From NCBI GenBank assembly GCA_017935805.1, contig JAGBGV010000283.1:1-7087 (forward strand): a stretch of DNA of 7,087 nucleotides, written 5' to 3'. A program made the translations under genes and the position numbers. The notes under the pieces were generated by a model. It did no database searches. It was given only the letters and a program-made list of their open reading frames with translations, and was not told the origin of the DNA. Shown piece by piece: positions 5,687-7,087 of this stretch. Source of the stretch: Clostridia bacterium (GTDB lineage: Bacteria; Bacillota_A; Clostridia; Oscillospirales; CAG-272). Position 1 is the stretch's first letter. Each line of letters starts with the position of its first letter.

Positions 5687-6868
5687 ATGTTCAGACGAGA
5701 CTTGAAACTGTTTTTCAAGTGTCTTGCATCCGCACTGGTTTCCTTTGCGGTTCTTGTCGCGCTTTGCCTTGTGGCAGTTGTGGCGATTATTTACGGAGGT
5801 GACGATGCCAATGCTCTTCCGAAGGTTGTGGTGGTTGACAATGAGGACTCAAAAACCAGCAACATGATTTTCGCACTTGCCGGAAATATGGATCTTGTGC
5901 TTGATATCATGGAACCGGAGTTTATGTCAGAAGAGGATGCCATGACCGAGCTTAAGAACGGAAGATGCTCAGCGGTAGTTATTCTTCACGAGGGATTCAC
6001 CAAGGACATCATGCATGGCTTGGAGGGCAAAGGCACTATCATAATTCCGTCCACTCTCAACGGTCATGCAGATGCGGTATGTGAGATCGCAAAGTTCGCT
6101 GAAATATTGCTAATGGCAGGTCAATACGGCGTATTCTGCGGTGAAGAACTGATCGACGAAAATGATCTTTGGGATGAATACCCGGACTATACATATGATT
6201 CAAACATTGCGCTGTTTGGTGAAGCAGTGAGCAACAGTTCTGACTATTTTGATATTCAAGTAATGGACTATGCTGACACAGGTATGGATACATTCCAGTA
6301 TTACGCAATGTGCTGGATGATAGCACTCTTGTTCCTTGTTGCACTGTTCTTTGGGGCGCTGTTTACTGAGGACTTGAACCGTCCAATGATGACTCGACTG
6401 TATTCATACGGTGTAGGACATGTGGGCTTTTTAAGCGGAAAGCTGATCTGCACATTCCTGTTCAGACTGCTTATCGCAATTATTGCAGTTATCGCTATCG
6501 ACTTGACCGGGCTGGCTGATGTAAGCTGGTCTGCACTCCCCCTGCTTGTCATTGGAGTGGCATATATCACCGTTATCGGGGCGTGCCTGTCAATTTGCCT
6601 GGGAGACGGAATCACAAGTCACGTTTTCTTTACAGTAGGCGGACTTCTCCTGTGTGGCGGTATCGTGCAAAGACAGCTGCTCCCTCATTTCCTTCTGCGT
6701 ATTGGAGATTTCACACCGTTTGGCGGTGCAAAAGCGTTGATCGCTCCGATATTTGGTGCACCGATGGATATACCCGCTTTAATTGTGGCACTGGCATATA
6801 CGGTGATTGCGATTTTTGCGATTTATGTCAAGCTTCAATTCACACTTGAAGGGAGGCGGATTGCGTGA
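5687..6868 (+). CDS. ABC-2-type transporter permease with large extracytoplasmic domain
   Basis: This 393-aa membrane protein is a transport subunit for the ATPase at 3445. Predicted segments are TM1 ~13-36, then an extracytoplasmic domain of about 170 residues (~38-205), then TM2 ~206-228, TM3 ~253-274, TM4 ~284-306, TM5 ~312-330 and TM6 ~361-382. This one-plus-five layout, with the domain beginning in a beta strand (PKVVVVDNEDS) right after TM1 and carrying MSEEDAMTELKNGRCSAVVIL, is typical of ABC-2 exporters of the YhgE/drug-exporter type. The segment FTEDLNRPMMTRLYSYGVG after TM2 fits the cytoplasmic coupling region. It is likely one half of a heterodimer with the next gene, which overlaps it by 4 nt (GTGA). 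Export is inferred from family; the substrate is unknown. Start chosen from the SD at 5672. Confidence 0.88.
   Translation: MFRRDLKLFFKCLASALVSFAVLVALCLVAVVAIIYGGDDANALPKVVVVDNEDSKTSNMIFALAGNMDLVLDIMEPEFMSEEDAMTELKNGRCSAVVILHEGFTKDIMHGLEGKGTIIIPSTLNGHADAVCEIAKFAEILLMAGQYGVFCGEELIDENDLWDEYPDYTYDSNIALFGEAVSNSSDYFDIQVMDYADTGMDTFQYYAMCWMIALLFLVALFFGALFTEDLNRPMMTRLYSYGVGHVGFLSGKLICTFLFRLLIAIIAVIAIDLTGLADVSWSALPLLVIGVAYITVIGACLSICLGDGITSHVFFTVGGLLLCGGIVQRQLLPHFLLRIGDFTPFGGAKALIAPIFGAPMDIPALIVALAYTVIAIFAIYVKLQFTLEGRRIA
6851..6856 (+). promoter_or_regulatory. Ribosome binding site of the second permease gene
   Basis: GGGAGG sits inside the last codons of the first permease, 8 nt before the GTG at 6865. 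It supports the GTG as a true start and the GTGA stop/start overlap. Confidence 0.75.
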
Positions 6869-7087
6869 AGTATTTGTTTCTTGCCTTTAAGCGAGCGATG
6901 AGAACGGTTTACGTTCCCGTACTTCTTGTCCTGTGTGCGCTGACTGCATTTTTCGCCCCGCTTATGAGTGCGGAGGAAGGAATGCCCACAGCAGGTGTGT
7001 ATTCGGCAGATGATAGCAATATGGCAGGGCGAGTTGTTGACTACCTCAGCGAAAACCGCTTTGAGAAATGTGACAGCGAGACAGTGC
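6865..7087 (+). CDS. Second ABC-2-type permease, N-terminal part only (runs off window)
   Basis: An open frame from GTG at 6865 continues to the window end without a stop (74 full codons). It begins MKYLFLAFKRAMRTVYVPV, with a hydrophobic segment at ~14-34 that would be TM1. It then enters a presumed extracytoplasmic domain with GVYSADDSNMAGRVVDYLSE. This copies the design of the preceding permease, where TM1 is followed by VVVVDNEDSKTSNMIFALAG, so the two are probably distant paralogs forming a heterodimer. The GTGA overlap with the stop of that gene indicates translational coupling. The rest of the protein and the end of the operon lie outside the window. Confidence 0.82.
   Translation, partial: MKYLFLAFKRAMRTVYVPVLLVLCALTAFFAPLMSAEEGMPTAGVYSADDSNMAGRVVDYLSENRFEKCDSETV

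Overview
The window looks like a chromosomal stretch from a low-to-mid GC Firmicute, most likely a clostridial gut-type organism (Oscillospiraceae/Lachnospiraceae-like). This is inferred from strong AGGAGG-type ribosome sites, TTGACA/TATAAT promoters, a lipoprotein signal, a PTS sugar permease and a Bacillus-like yhbD/bactofilin pair. No species can be named from sequence alone. No rRNA, tRNA, CRISPR array, transposase or phage gene was seen.

Layout. (1) 13-1650, plus strand: a complete glucose-family PTS permease (EIIC-EIIB fusion, no EIIA), whose SD lies at the very start of the window. (2) 1651-1949: a strong hairpin terminator usable from both sides, then a plus-strand promoter carrying two copies of a 17-bp inverted repeat and a good SD, which lead only into a 23-codon reading frame. 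(3) 3216-1950, minus strand: a two-gene unit, a YhbD-like (DUF4004) helix-turn-helix/coiled-coil protein followed after 1 nt by a bactofilin-like beta-helix protein. Its promoter contains at least three copies of a 13-bp palindrome (consensus GTAACAnTGTTAC), which suggests autoregulation. (4) 3379-7087, plus strand: an extended -10 promoter followed by an ABC ATPase, a very acidic 502-aa lipoprotein, an ABC-2-type permease with a large extracytoplasmic domain, and the start of a second similar permease that runs off the window.

How the parts work together. The ATPase and two permeases probably form one heterodimeric ABC-2-type exporter, with the lipoprotein as its extracytoplasmic partner; the cargo is unknown. 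The YhbD/bactofilin pair probably makes a membrane-associated cytoskeletal polymer under control of its own HTH protein. The PTS gene is an independent sugar-uptake unit, closed off by the shared terminator.

The most interesting points are the palindromic operator cluster in front of the yhbD-like gene, the orphan operator/promoter block driving a mini-ORF, and the exporter operon with an unrecognised lipoprotein between ATPase and permeases.
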